Origin: Xylaria sp. FL1777
Lineage: Eukaryota > Ascomycota > Sordariomycetes > Xylariales > Xylariaceae
Length of the DNA stretch: 64,000 nt
Direction: 5' to 3'
Assembly: GCA_022578965.1 (NCBI GenBank)
Contig: MU400701.1
Span: 1-64,000, forward strand
Each line of letters opens with the position of its first letter. Position 1 is the stretch's first letter. Below the pieces are notes generated by a model, which did not search any database, was not told the DNA's origin, and saw only the letters and a list, made by a program, of their open reading frames with translations. Both the position numbers and the translations under genes were made by a program. Below are positions 22,007-33,619 of this stretch, piece by piece.

Positions 22007-23590
22007 ATGGCACAGCCCCTCGCTCTAGACACCGAGGTTGAGCTTACAAGGTGAAATGGAAATGATCCATGGTTCAAGCTGGATATATTCACTAAAGCTG
22101 ACCTTAGCAGCGCCTTAACAAGAACTTCATTGCCAGTGCCAACTACTTTCACTCCTATCAATCGGCAAGAACCCGTGGCTACAAGACATCGGGAACTCGG
22201 AATGGTCTCACTCGGGGCAGCGCATACGGCTCCCATAGCATTGCCCGAGATCTGGCGAAAACGGACAGCCGAGTGGATTGAGACACCAATAGAAAAGCGG
22301 CTTAAGACAGCAACGGACATTGACCATCCCGCCAGCGCTAAGCAACTCCCTATCATACAGGACCACGCACCGACTTCATTGCTCTCGCTCAAGGTGACAA
22401 AACCTATAAGCAAGATCTACGGAGATGCTTCCACTGAAAAGCAGAATACCACCTCTTTCCTCACGCGCACTAGTCATATCCCAGGCCATCAACGTGATGC
22501 CCAGGTTCAAGTTTTCACTCCCACTACTACTGAACAGTTGACATCTCACCCCACCGGCATTTCTTCTAGTCGGGTAGCTTTGTGTAGCAATGAGATCACC
22601 CCTTTAACAATAGTTAGTAGTATTCATAATCAGCGTATCAGCGACGAGTTGAACGACTCGAGCGACGCGTATCCTCTAGACGAAGATATTGCAGATCAAG
22701 ATATAGTCCAGCTTCTCACCTACTCCCTAGGATCTATAAATGAAAATCACATACCTCCTTCGAGCGTACAAGGATGGGACCATGAATCACAATCAGCTGC
22801 AGAATATGACCCAACTCTCAAATGTTCCCCTGCTGAGCCACAAAAAGCCTATCCGAATGCCGCTGGGATAGAGCACCTACTTGAAACTCAGCAGACCGAT
22901 AGTTCAGAAGATCTTCTTGACGAAGATGTTGATTGGAATGTTGTATTAGCTAATGCGAATGCGTTTCAGGAAACCTCATCCAATGGTTCGCGCCCCGAGA
23001 TAGAGGTTTGCAAATGTGTAAACATGGACACGTATGCAAAGAGGCCTAGCAGTATTGGACACTATACAAATGAAGCAGGGTCATTGGCTGCCTTTACTCG
23101 GCCACCATTCCCCACGAAAGTTCGGGACCGACCTTTAGTCCCCGGCATGTCCTCCGATACGCTGCTTCGCACTTGTTTCCGAATAGGTGCTATGATAAGT
23201 CAGACAGTGTGGTGTTTCAACCATCAACAGGATGTTGTTTTTGAATTATACGCTCGAGTCACCTATTCCAGCCGCGAGACATTATGCCGGAAGCAGCATT
23301 TCCAGTTCGTTGACTTGTTCAAGGATCAACAGCCGTACCCGGCTGCCACACTCACAAACTGGAGAATCGACAGCCAGCTTGACAAAGATAGCTTAGCCTT
23401 TCTGGAAACCCGTAGCGGACCACGACTTTGTTGGTGTATGTGTAAGCCGATAAAGGACTCTAAGGCGGTTATTGGCTGGACTTATACGGTGCTCAAGATT
23501 AAGGAAATCAACTGGGAGCAGATCTACTGGGCAAAAAGGATCATTTGTGGCGATTCTGAAGTGAATCACCACCAAAACAATTTCGGGTGA
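22007..23590 (+). CDS. Protein of unknown function with compact conserved-looking C-terminal domain
   Basis: Two exons, 22007-22050 and 22108-23590, give 508 aa. The long frame has no ATG of its own at its start; joining the ATG at 22007 through a GTGAAA donor, a GCTGAC branch and a TTAG acceptor restores the frame in phase 2. The first 330 residues are Ser/Thr/Pro/acidic and probably disordered, with an acidic DEDIADQDIVQLL and DLLDEDVDWNVVLANA pair of motifs. Residues 330-505 look folded: PPFPTKVRDRPLVPGMS, LLRTCFRIGAM, DVVFELYARVTYS, QHFQFVDLFKD and LCWCMCKP. Alternating beta-strand patterns suggest an OB-like or related nucleic acid fold, but this is inference. I do not recognise a named family. 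The donor is weak, so the N-terminus is the least certain part. Confidence 0.7.
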
Positions 23591-25097
23591 CAGAGACTAT
23601 TATTAACACTGCTTCCTGCAGCTAGACGCCATCTTTCTGATTTCCCCTGACACCATTATTTGTCTTGAACTATCTGCTCGGAAGTTAGATGTATATAATG
23701 CTAGATTTAATCTCGAACCAGGACAAAACCTACTCCAATTTAGGGAGACTAGGTAGGTTTTGCTGACAATAAAAACAAGGAATATTTCCCCATAGATGAC
23801 ATTAAATGTTGAAGAGCACAGTCTGACATTATTAATTATTCCTAGGCTATGCCTTGACACTCATCGGAACACAATCTTAGTAGTAACCTAGCTATCCGAC
23901 ACGCGGTGTCATTTTCTATTTCTATATAACAAGGGCTGGGTCAGGGCTTGGAAATGAGTTATTGACTCTCTATTCTGCATACAATAATCTGTTATAGCTG
24001 CAAAAGTCCATGCCTCCATCAGGGCTTGTTGCCGAGCATGGTGGCTGTCCTTGAGTCTATATACAATTGGTTCGGGGCTTCCTAACCTCCGTGGTCCGCC
24101 CATATGTCTCAGATTAGCGAGGGCTGAATAGCTTCACTTCTGGTACGGGAGACAGTCTCAATTCAGCGCAGTACGGTCCCGGTGTCTCACCGAACTATGC
24201 GTCTGGAGATGCCTAGCACAAGGTGTTCAGCTGGTTCAACGCGTGTATCAGTCTACCTACCTACTCACTTACCTAGGTAAAGACCTAGCCGGGGTATTCC
24301 CACAGGTAGTGGCGATAATAAGGATTAATTGTATAGAAGAAGACCAGCCCGTCTTAAGTTTTATGTTTTCCGTGGCGCGGTAGATATATCCATGTGTTTG
24401 TATGTTTCTCATTATTAGATATTCTACCTGCACCTTGATGATCTTCTTTCCGTTGTTGTTGCTCTTAATCGGGCAATAAAGAGCGTCAAGGCAGGTTGCC
24501 ATTACTTACCCTGGCATCCGTCCGAGCTGTGATTTTACGGTGTGTGATGATACGATACGCTTGGTTCTACAGGAAGCATGATATTCTCACCGAGGTCATG
24601 GATTCCTTTCCTTTTCTCTGTTCCTGAGCTCCTGCAGTTATCCACCGAGTTGCTGCAGGCACCCGTTGAGGCGTGGCGGTGAATTTGCTGTAGAGCTGAG
24701 ACATCTCGAGATCGTTTTCGGCCACCCCCTCCAGGTAAGGAAAACATCTAGATTACCGTGATATAAGTTCAAAAAAATCGTGTAGATAATAGGCGGAAGG
24801 TTGACTGCCTAAGGAAATGTTGCGGCTGCAAAAGCGATAAGAAGAGGCACTTGCATTCAGCTGAGTACGGAAACACTAATTAACCTTGATAGTGGGGATG
24901 GAGTATCTTAAGTTCACCCAGATAATTAATAGCTTTTATTTAAGGTCTCACTGAATCCCGTGTGCTGTGTTCATCAGCAGGGATGTATTCGTATCCCAGC
25001 CACCCACCGAGATAACCATGTACCAGACTTTCCCATGTGGTACCACCACTATACCCTGTATTCCTAAAACCTTACATGTCGGTGGTGATAGAATAGA
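23591..25097. other. Convergent gap, no supported gene
   Basis: About 1.5 kb between the 508-aa protein and the Kar5-like gene. It holds a TACCTA cluster at about 24252-24280 and several short frames without recognisable similarity. No RNA gene was found. Confidence 0.5.
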
Positions 25098-26953
25098 TTA
25101 CGGAAACTTAAGCTGAGATGTTGGGTTCGTGAGATTTTGACTGTCGTTAGCCGTTTGTAGAGGCCAGATAATAAATGATCCCAATAGGCTTGCTGCAGGT
25201 TTGTGAATGTGATTGAAAGACAAAGAAGAGGAATAAGAAATGATAAAACCAGCTGTCTCGCCTGCAGAAATTAGAACACTGCATTCTAAAATGGAATATG
25301 GACCTTACCTAAAGCAAGCAAACCTATATTCCTCAGTATAGAAGGAGGAAGACCATAGCTACCCACGATTAGCGATACTGCTGGGCACCAGATATATGGC
25401 CACCAGGATTTTAAGGAGTGTTGTCCCATAAATATATCGCCAACAGCGGCAGCTGATACAGCTGTATCTTCAAGCTTGTCAAGAATCTCGTTTGTAATGT
25501 TTTGCGCGTGTTGTAAGAGGTCTGTGTGGACACCGTATTGGCTTGTTAGGGTATCTGAGATGTCAACAAGTCGTTGCATACCCTAGCCAAGAAGGTTAAA
25601 TGATATCAATGAGACAATGATGAAGAATTACCAACCTTCTCCAGGTCTTCTTGTCTGGACTCTAATTCAGCAGCTTGAATACGAGAGGTTTCCTGACCAC
25701 AGGTTAGCATTCACATCTCATACGTCTGCTACCGAGTTGCACGCACTATCTGGTTTTGAAGGGCCACTGTCGCTGCTACGGCTGCTGTCATGGTATCGAC
25801 CATGATTCTTATTTCCGATGTCGCTTGTTGATTCATAAGCTGTAGAGACTGGTTATGAATGGCAGCCGTCTCTGCATGACCATCCATGAAACCCCTCAGT
25901 ATTACCTGCAACATTCTGTCTAGATTTACTGCACTCGCTATTCCAGATTCGATTTGATCGTGCGATTTCTAGGATTAGATAATTGGTTATTTATGTGTGT
26001 GAGCAGATAATCGTAGATATGCGCACCTTGATTCCCCGGAGGAGGTGGCGAGAGAGTATATTGTCTGCATCTTCGAGATCATGCTGCAGCTTCCCAAGAA
26101 GTGGTGCTAGATTCTCAACCTTTTCTCCAACCGCCTGGGCGCGCAAGTCGATATCTTTCATTCGTTGATCGATATTCACATCAACGTCATCAGCTAACCT
26201 ACTCATGATCTTCGTAAGGCGTCGGAACAAAAGGATGTTCTGGGCTGCTAATTGTTAGCTCATAAGAATGGCCGCGAGCTAACTGTATTACCTTTGTCAT
26301 TGTCGGCTCTTGCAGCTTCGCAGAACCTTAGCGCTTTGTGTCGGTAGCTGACCCAGGTATTCCACGCGGAATCCGAGGCGCCCAGACCAGAGAGGCAAGC
26401 ATCAATCTCGGCGGATGTAACGTGTAGATGAGCAGTATTTCGTGTTGGAAGCTGACTTAAAGTAGGTTCCTGGAACTTCGTGCACTCTTTCGGAATTGCG
26501 AAGCTACCTCTTTCCAGGTCACAGATTGCTAAGCTTGCAGCGTAAGAATCGACGAAGTCTCTGATTTTGCGTCCGCTATCCGTAAGGACGGTAGCTTCAT
26601 CTTTGCCCTCGAGAACTTGACAGTTATTCACAAGCAAACGGGCAGCAATTCGGTGGCACAAGGGTTCAGCCTCGAGTTCCTTCAATTCGTTCAGCGCTAA
26701 TTCATATGAAGTTGACGGTTGCGCGTTGACCCGAAGAAGTTGCGCTGCAGAGTAGCTTGGCTGGAGGAATGGAACTTGTTCCCTAGCTAAATTTCCATAT
26801 TAGCTTGGAATATACTGGATCTTGAGTTCGAAGATTACCTGGCTGGGTGCCTGTTCGACCTCGCCACGAAAGAGCCGACACGGTGTTGCTGTAAATAAGT
26901 AGGGATACGAGCAAAGCCTGGATGTAGGCCAAGCAACTACGGTGCCGACCCAT
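25098..26953 (-). CDS. Kar5/Tht1-type nuclear membrane fusion protein
   Basis: Seven minus-strand exons, 26953-26839, 26786-26292, 26247-26027, 25968-25747, 25692-25636, 25582-25309 and 25261-25098, give 515 aa. The first exon encodes a signal peptide ([16 protein letters not shown]). A Cys-containing lumenal domain follows ([65 protein letters not shown]), then long coiled-coil segments and two C-terminal membrane spans around [19 protein letters not shown] and [18 protein letters not shown]. This order defines Kar5/Tht1/Brambleberry proteins, which fuse nuclear envelopes during karyogamy. The frame reads through the last donor to a nearby stop, but splicing to 25261 (branch TCTAAT, acceptor TGCAG) completes the second span and is preferred. 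A role in sexual development is inferred from the family. Confidence 0.88.
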
Positions 26954-27692
26954 GTCTACGAATTAATGGGATCGAGAGGAAGGCATATCGATGGGATAGC
27001 AAACGACACAACAGAAGACTACTAGGATGGGATATCTGCGAAGTTTACGAAACTGGGACGAATATCGAGATTGTTTGTGACGTTCGCTGTCAAATGATGC
27101 GAGGTTGTTAGGCTGCCAAGAAGAGAGCAAGGTTTTGTTGCACTCTGGCAGAAACTGGGAAGGTAGTCTGAAATATGAGACTGGTAGAAGTTTAGAGGGC
27201 AATGAAGAATGGTAATGCAGGGAATGCTTGACTGTGTTTGTGGCTAGTTGCCTAACATTGAAGAATGGGATTGGAAGAAGAGGGAGACCGGCAAGTTGTA
27301 AATTACATGATTGTATTGAATCAGTCTATCTATTTTGGAAGGTACAAGTTTTTCAAATATAAAGAGGCAGGTATCTGCCACTGAAGACCATGCAGCGGCA
27401 CTCTCGAGATATAAGGCAAGAGCGGGAATGGACATGAAGTCTGAATTCACATGCCACCTGCCCCTATCATGTAGAATGCAGGTGTATAGAACATATTGCT
27501 TATATACATAGTCGCTCGGAAACAATGCTATTGAGTTAGAAATATGCAATATTCACGTGATTTCTCATGCATCGATTTTCGCGACGCCAAGCAATTTAGT
27601 GATAAGATAGCTCCAACTATCCCCAGCAACCAAACCTCGACCACGACGTTCATCCAAGGCGCCCAATTGACGCCGGATCGCCCACAATCACA
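26954..27692. other. Divergent promoter region, Kar5-like / uL6m
   Basis: The gap holds the promoters of the karyogamy gene (-) and the mitochondrial ribosomal protein gene (+). No ORF, repeat or RNA gene is supported. Confidence 0.5.
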
Positions 27693-28524
27693 ATGCTTGC
27701 GCCTAGCCGGAGCAGGGTGCTCGAGAAAGCGGTCTCGGGGGCTGCCGTAACACTCCCCGGCTTCCTCGTCCCAGCCTTCCAGGCGCCATCGCGACGTCAC
27801 TTTTCCAACACAACGAGCAAATCCTCGAAGCTTGGACGGATCCCAATATCGATTCCCCCCGGCGTCGAAATCGCTATCGGCGAGCCTATAGCGAAGAAAG
27901 ACCCCACGACGTACTTGAGGATACCGAAGCGCACCGTCACCGTCTCGGGACCTCTGGGCAAACTCGATCTGGAGATTCCCCCTTTCCTCACTATCCATCA
28001 TGACCAGGCGGCGAGCAAGGCGGTGCTCAGCATTGAGAACCAGGATCTGAAGCAACAAAAGGAGATGTGGGGTACGTACGGATGACGATGCATATCATGC
28101 GATACCAATATGATTGGAAGCGAGCGCTGGATAAAAGACTAATGCGTAGGGGACAGGGACAACATGGGCATATCTCAATCGCTATATCATGGGCGTATCA
28201 GAAGGACACACCGCAATTTTAAGATTAGTTGGAGTTGGATACCGAGCGACCGTCGAGGAACGGCCGAAGAAGGCGCAATACCAGGGCCAGAAGTTCGTGT
28301 GTCTCAAGCTAGGCTTTACACACCCCGTCGAAGAACCAGTACCCCTCGGCATGAAGGCCAGCACGCCGCAGCCTACAAGAATTTTGCTCGAGGGCATCGA
28401 TAGAGAACAGGTCATGACGTTTGCAGCACAGATCCGCAAGTGGAGGCGGCCGGAGCCATACAAGGGTAAGGGTATCTTCGTCAATGATGAGACTATCAAG
28501 CTCAAGCAAAGGAAGATCAAATGA
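27693..28524 (+). CDS. MRPL6: Mitochondrial large-subunit ribosomal protein uL6m (L6)
   Basis: Two exons, 27693-28071 and 28157-28524, joined in phase 1 give 248 aa. The N-terminus is Ser/Arg-rich and contains RRHFSNTT, a typical mitochondrial presequence end. The L6 core follows: GRIPISIPPGVE, TVSGPLGKLDLEIP, then LNRYIMGVSEGHTAILRLVG and VGYRA after the splice, and the C-terminal RKWRRPEPYKGKGIFV. This protein sits in the mitoribosomal large subunit near the GTPase-associated region. Two AG acceptors are close together (28149 and 28156); only the second keeps the L6 frame, and it sits 19 nt after the GACTAAT branch. Confidence 0.93.
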
Positions 28525-28695
28525 TCTATCTGCTTGTCACGTCTGTATATGGTCTGGCGTTATCCGAGAGGGTTTCCTCCGATTCAGCCTTCTATCTGTA
28601 CTCTATACAATCGCATATGTATACCCGAGCTAGGCACAAGACATGTACTTTTGATGTATCCCCTAAACACTGTATATTTTCTTTCCTTTTTTTTA

Positions 28696-30045
28696 TTATT
28701 TGCTCCCCAGGACCTCCTGCACAACAGCGAGTACTTGAGCATGGGCAGCAATGGGTGCGGCGACCACTCCCTTGTTAATGGCTAGTGTTCTGCCTATGCT
28801 GAAATCTAGCCGCTTGCCGTGAATGTCCGTGACAGCGCCACCAGCCTCTCGGACGATCAGGTCGCCCGCGGCGTGGTCCCATATCTTCTCCTGATATGTC
28901 GCCTTAACCGGTAGTCGCAAGTAGATGTCGCCAGCACCTCGGGCAATTGAAGCGTACTTGGCTTGTGAATCCATTCTCACACTAGGGTTAGTGATTCCTA
29001 GTTTCTTTGCGATCTCGGCTTGGTCACCGTGAGACGAGTGGCCAGCTTCCACACTTTCACAGAAGCTAGCAGCAGCGATGTCTGCAATAGCTTTCATAGA
29101 AATCTTCTGAGATGATGCAAGTCCACCTGTAGCCAGGGGGCGGCTTGTGGCGCCCTCACCCAAAACACCAGAGAAGAGACAGCCCCTGCCCTCATCAGTC
29201 TGGCCTGACTCCATGCTGCCAGAAAGGGGAGCGGCGTCGTCGATGGGGAGATTCGGGCAGCCTAAAACACCAACCTTGACATCACCGTCGACTATCAGCC
29301 CTAGACACACGGCGTACTGTCCGCCTCGGAGGAAACCCTTAGTGCCATCAATGGGGTCAATAGCCCATATCCGGCCCTTGGCGCCGCCCTTGCTGTTCCC
29401 GTAGTCGATGAAGGTGAGCATGTCCTCCTCACTCTTGATAGCGCCGCCAAGCAGGGCCTCGGCACTAGCATCAGACAGCGCCGTGGCCTTCACAACGTCC
29501 CAGATGGTGGAGCGCAGAGCGGCATCCTCGCGGAGCTGCGCGGCCTCCTCCTCAGCGACGATCTCGTCCCCGGGGAAGTTGTGCTTGAGGGCGGCGATGA
29601 TGAGGGCCTGGGCGCCAAAGTCGCCGATGGTGACGGGCGTCTTGTCAACCTTGGACACGGTGCCCTTGGTCTTCTCGTGGAAGACCCGCTTTGTCAGGAT
29701 GGCGGCCCGCTGCACGGCCAGCTGGGCAATCTCGAGCTCTTTGGCATATGACGACATAGTGGGATGGGTATTGCGTGATGAGAGCAGAGGGCTAGCGGAA
29801 GATGGTGAGGATGGGGGGTGAAAGTGCGAGGCGAGAGAGCTGAGGCGGGGCACAGCGCGGGCGGACAGGAATATAGCCAGGGCCAGGACGAGGAGTGAGC
29901 TGAAGATGAAGAATACTGGTCTTTGGTTTATCTGTTCGAGAAACTTATTCTTTTTGTCCCTTTCTGGAGCTTTGCTGTCTCTCATGCCCGGACGCTGGCT
30001 GGAACTATGAAGGAATGAGGGTACGTAGCTCAGAGTGTTCGGCAT
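28696..30045 (-). CDS. 3'(2'),5'-bisphosphate nucleotidase, Hal2/Met22 type
   Basis: This Mg2+-dependent, Li+/Na+-sensitive phosphatase removes the 3'-phosphate of PAP and PAPS, supporting sulfate assimilation and salt tolerance. It is a single exon of 449 aa. Family motifs are GDFGAQ near 141, VAEEEA near 163, WAIDPIDGTKGFLRGG at 227-242 (metal ligands) and WDHAAGDLIVREAGG near the C-terminus. The core begins at the internal Met97 (29757), MSSYAKELEIAQLAVQ, which would give the usual size of about 353 aa. The 96 residues before it include one strong membrane span (VFFIFSSLLVLALAIFL, about 44-60), unusual for the cytosolic yeast enzyme. The upstream frame is fully open, so the long form, the short form or both may be made. 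Confidence 0.88.
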   Translation of the reverse strand: MPNTLSYVPSFLHSSSQRPGMRDSKAPERDKKNKFLEQINQRPVFFIFSSLLVLALAIFLSARAVPRLSSLASHFHPPSSPSSASPLLSSRNTHPTMSSYAKELEIAQLAVQRAAILTKRVFHEKTKGTVSKVDKTPVTIGDFGAQALIIAALKHNFPGDEIVAEEEAAQLREDAALRSTIWDVVKATALSDASAEALLGGAIKSEEDMLTFIDYGNSKGGAKGRIWAIDPIDGTKGFLRGGQYAVCLGLIVDGDVKVGVLGCPNLPIDDAAPLSGSMESGQTDEGRGCLFSGVLGEGATSRPLATGGLASSQKISMKAIADIAAASFCESVEAGHSSHGDQAEIAKKLGITNPSVRMDSQAKYASIARGAGDIYLRLPVKATYQEKIWDHAAGDLIVREAGGAVTDIHGKRLDFSIGRTLAINKGVVAAPIAAHAQVLAVVQEVLGSK

Positions 30046-31060
30046 TCAAAACCAGTAAGCCCGACTAGAGTTAACCCCTCCACGCTATACGCAGTATGGT
30101 GTTTAAATCGGAGAACGGACTCTCCAGTCGGAGTGGGTGGACCCGGCTAGAAAAGGCTACAGCGAGAATTTGTTTCAACATGCTTGCCTCTTGGGGATCT
30201 ATAGATCTATAACACTAAATCTGCTACATAGTATACGTAAGCCGGGTCTCTAATAACGGACACTAAAATCATGGCCAGGATTTGAAGGGTCTCCTACTGT
30301 AGTTAAGCTACACACGTCAAATGTCAGTTGAAGTTGGCAATTTTTGGTTGCCTATATGTAGCTCTCTGAGACAAATAACAATATCAGGAGATAAAAGTGA
30401 GAAAGGAATTTGATCCACATGCTTGCCTGGATTTCTTTATGAGGCTTCAAGCGACTTAGAATTAAATGCGATCAATTCCCGAAAAACTTGTCAACATTGA
30501 AGTTGACATATGAAATCTGATAAGTGCATGTGAATTGCTTCAGTAGACGCTTCCACTGTACTTACCCAATTCAGCATAGGTCCCGGTACCCACCTTAGCA
30601 CATAGCGCTGCACTAGCGTGTAAGTACTTACTTAGCTAACTTATCAATTCTTGGATTGTTGTTTCTCTGATGATAACGGCTTTGACGTCGCAGTCAAAAG
30701 TAGAAATCAAAGAAAAACAATGCGCTCAGTTGAAGACCATACCATCATTTACACTGCAACGTCATGGACTAATTTGATAACGTTTCCACAATCTACCTGC
30801 AAATTTCCTATGGCAAATTCAGGCTGATATTTGGGCTTGATATCAAATCTAAATCGAGGGGAGCAAGTTACCTCGCTGTCACACTTACGGCCTCCTTGTC
30901 ACGGCCGATCTAGAAGCATAAGCACATGACGGCGCTTAGAGATTACATTCCATTTGCCGAAGAAAGAAAGACCCTTCGCGCGAGGGCTGTTTGTACTACC
31001 CTCCAGTACCTCACTCCAGTACCTACAATATCGCCTTAAGTTCGGCCCGTCAACCAAACC
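30046..31060. other. Divergent gap, Hal2-like / C3HC protein
   Basis: About 1 kb with no supported gene. Presumed promoters of both flanking genes; no distinctive repeat was found. Confidence 0.5.
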
Positions 31061-32691
31061 ATGAATGCAACCAAGAGAAAGTTCAACACCCTTATACAAG
31101 GGATCGGCGCCCGATCACCTCACGCCCCAGAGCTGGACGACATACATGCCCCAGCCCGCGATGAAGCCACAGCGTCTTCGCCCCTAGGCCGACTGTCTGC
31201 ATCCATCTCGACTCCCGATGCTACCGCGAGGGCGAACATGTCCACCTTCAACACCCCTTCTCCCAGCTCCGACCTGCTGAGCAAGCGTCGTCGCATCGGT
31301 ATCGTCGACACGACAACCCCGAACGGGAAAACAGGTACAGCTACGATATCTAATGTGCTCCTGAAGAAATTGGCAGCATCTACCGCTGGCTCTACAGTGC
31401 AGAAGGAAACCCGGAGTGAACCCCCGAGGTATTGCCCGAACGATCGTGATGAACTCATCAGGCGTCTCGCGACATTCCAGGAGCTCACAGAGTGGACGCC
31501 TAAGCCCGACCAAGTCAGCGAAATCGAGTGGGCGAAGCGAGGATGGATATGCCAGGGCGGCGAACGAGTGCGGTGCACTCTTTGCCACAAGGAGCTCGTA
31601 GTCAAGACAAATACAAGGACCGTCGATGGTAAACAGGTTCCTGTGGTCGTTGGTTCGGACGTGGAACAAGGGCTGGCGAAGAGATTCTCAGAGCTGATCA
31701 TTGAAGCACATGAGGAGGACTGTCTTTGGCGGAAACATGGCTGTGACGGTAACTAACTCCTCTACAATACAAACCGCTCGCAAGAGTAAGTCGAGTATAT
31801 ACTGACCGATTTACAGATTCTCTCCTGAGGCTGCCTCTGGCTGTCCCACAGACTGCCCTTACTTCCCTGCGCGAACGTTACGACGATTTATGCACCCGAC
31901 CATCCTTTCTTCCATATTTCTTCAATCTACGTCTACCCCCAACCCTCGACCTAAAAGCTGTGCAATCTCAGCTTCCGCCAACTTTCTTCACACAGCCTCC
32001 GTCCCCAAGCACGAATCCCTCCTCTCCCAGTGATGTAGCTCTTGCTCTAGCTCTGACCGGATGGCAAGGTCTTACGAATCCGAGGATTGGTGCTGTTCCA
32101 AACTCGGCCACCTGCGCAACATGCTTGAGGAGGCTAGGTTTGTGGATGTTTAGAAGTAAAGAAGTTGACGAGGCGACGGGCGAGATCATCGTCCCCGCAC
32201 CCATGGACCATCTCGACCCAGTTCGAGAACACCGATTCTTCTGCCCTTGGAGGAACGCGACGGTGCAACAGAACCCAGGTTCCAAGACTAAGGACACCAA
32301 GGCTGCGTGGGAGGTCCTGGCGCAGACGTTAAAGAACAGCTCATATCTGCGCCAACAAGCCGAGAAAAGCGCCCACCGTACTCCATTCCATCGCGCGGTT
32401 GCGTCATTACCAGGCACACCGTCGCGCAGCAGCAAACGGGACGGCGAAGCTCAGGCAGCTGTAGAGACACCCAACAAGCTCGAGGACGAGGAGGAGGATA
32501 TGGCGACCAGGGACGCCAAGGATAAAGAGAGGTGGGCCAAGCTTAGGAGAGTCAAGAGTCTCTTCGAAACCAAGGGCAGGAAGAAGCAACAACGAGCATT
32601 GAGTCGTCCAGGGACGGCCAGTAGCCGGCCGCCAACTGCACATTCGAGGCAGGATAGCGTAGGTGGCGATAAGGCCGGCGAGAAGGCATAA
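31061..32691 (+). CDS. C3HC-type zinc-finger protein, NIPA/ZC3HC1-Rsm1 family
   Basis: Two exons, 31061-31748 and 31817-32691, join in phase 1 (donor GTAACT, acceptor TTACAG) to give 520 aa. After a disordered Ser/Thr/Pro N-terminus (basic KRKF and LSKRRR patches that could be nuclear signals), a zf-C3HC domain spans about 120-230. It contains YCPNDRDELIRRLATF, WAKRGWICQGGERVRC, CTLCHKEL and AHEEDCLWRKHGC. A second half with a related C-x2-C element (CATCLRRLGLW) and HRFFCPWRN follows. Family members are linked to nuclear pore and mRNA export (S. pombe Rsm1) or to SCF ubiquitin ligases (human NIPA). The tail is acidic and then basic. Function here is inferred from the family. Confidence 0.9.
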
Positions 32692-33619
32692 GTGTATGTT
32701 TCGACTTGGGCTGAAGTTTTCTTTCCAAATTACCCTGGTGGATTGGTAATAATGTAAATTGAGATACCCTGTTTTCGAGCCCAAACAAGATGGTAACGCT
32801 CGATTAATATGTCCGCATTAGCGAACTCACTCCTACGACTCATCTAGGTAGTTTAGATGAACACGTCGGCTATCATTATATAGTCCCCCGACGGCTATAT
32901 AACCTAAATAGACGCGTCTTTGCTGTCCATAATTCTTCGTCTATCAGCTAATTTGTCGTATTCCCGTCTGGCTTGTAATGGCGTTAATGACAGCAACTTC
33001 CTGTCTCTTGAGCTTGAACGGAGGTTTCTTTCTTTCTTATTTTCTTTCTTGTCTATCTATTTATATATCTATCTAACTACCTACCCCTACCCCTACGCAC
33101 CTCCTCGTATGCCCGTTTACTTGTATTAGGGTCTAATGGGTTATCTTGCTTGCCATTGATTCATTATAACCTGATATATATTATACAAATGTATGCCCTA
33201 TTACCAAGTTACTAAGCTACGTCTAAAGACTCGGACAGAGGATCGCGCAGCCTTACCGACTGTTGCTGTCTCATTCTAGGGGCTTTGGATAGATAAATTA
33301 CGTAGATATTGATTGGCGTCTGATACCTTGCGTAGACTACGCAGTTTATATGCTACGTAACAGTATATGTTGCCCGGCCGTCCATGAAAAAGGGATTATT
33401 GTCTTGACCTGTCATATATCTTCACTAGCGAAAACACCAAGAACTCCGAGTAGAAGAGGGTCGTTATATTTGCTATTTATAGTATCGGCTACGGGTGCGG
33501 AATTTCCGCAAGTCGGGGAATAGTGCTATATCCCTTCGGAATCGATACAAGATATATCCATCAAGCATCCATCCCAAACGAAACGCCGCTGCTATCTACG
33601 TTATCAAAGGGGACATTTC
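32692..33619. other. Convergent gap with pyrimidine and TATC microsatellite
   Basis: No gene between the C3HC protein and the copper ATPase. At 33025-33100 there is a TTTCTT/TATCTATC/CTACCCCTAC low-complexity run on the plus strand. Confidence 0.5.

Noticed and set aside
21832..22413. Minus-strand frame of 193 codons
   Set aside because: It is an antisense shadow over exon 1, the intron and the start of exon 2 of the 508-aa protein.
24845..24895. Short similarity to part of a 5S rRNA
   Set aside because: Only a few matching bases; the rest of the molecule is absent.
29147..29821. Plus-strand frames within the Hal2-like gene
   Set aside because: Antisense shadows of a gene with strong family motifs.
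33080..33105. CCCCTAC repeats looking like telomeric CCCTAA
   Set aside because: The unit is CCCCTA/CTACC and merges into a TATC/TTTC low-complexity run, so it is not telomeric.
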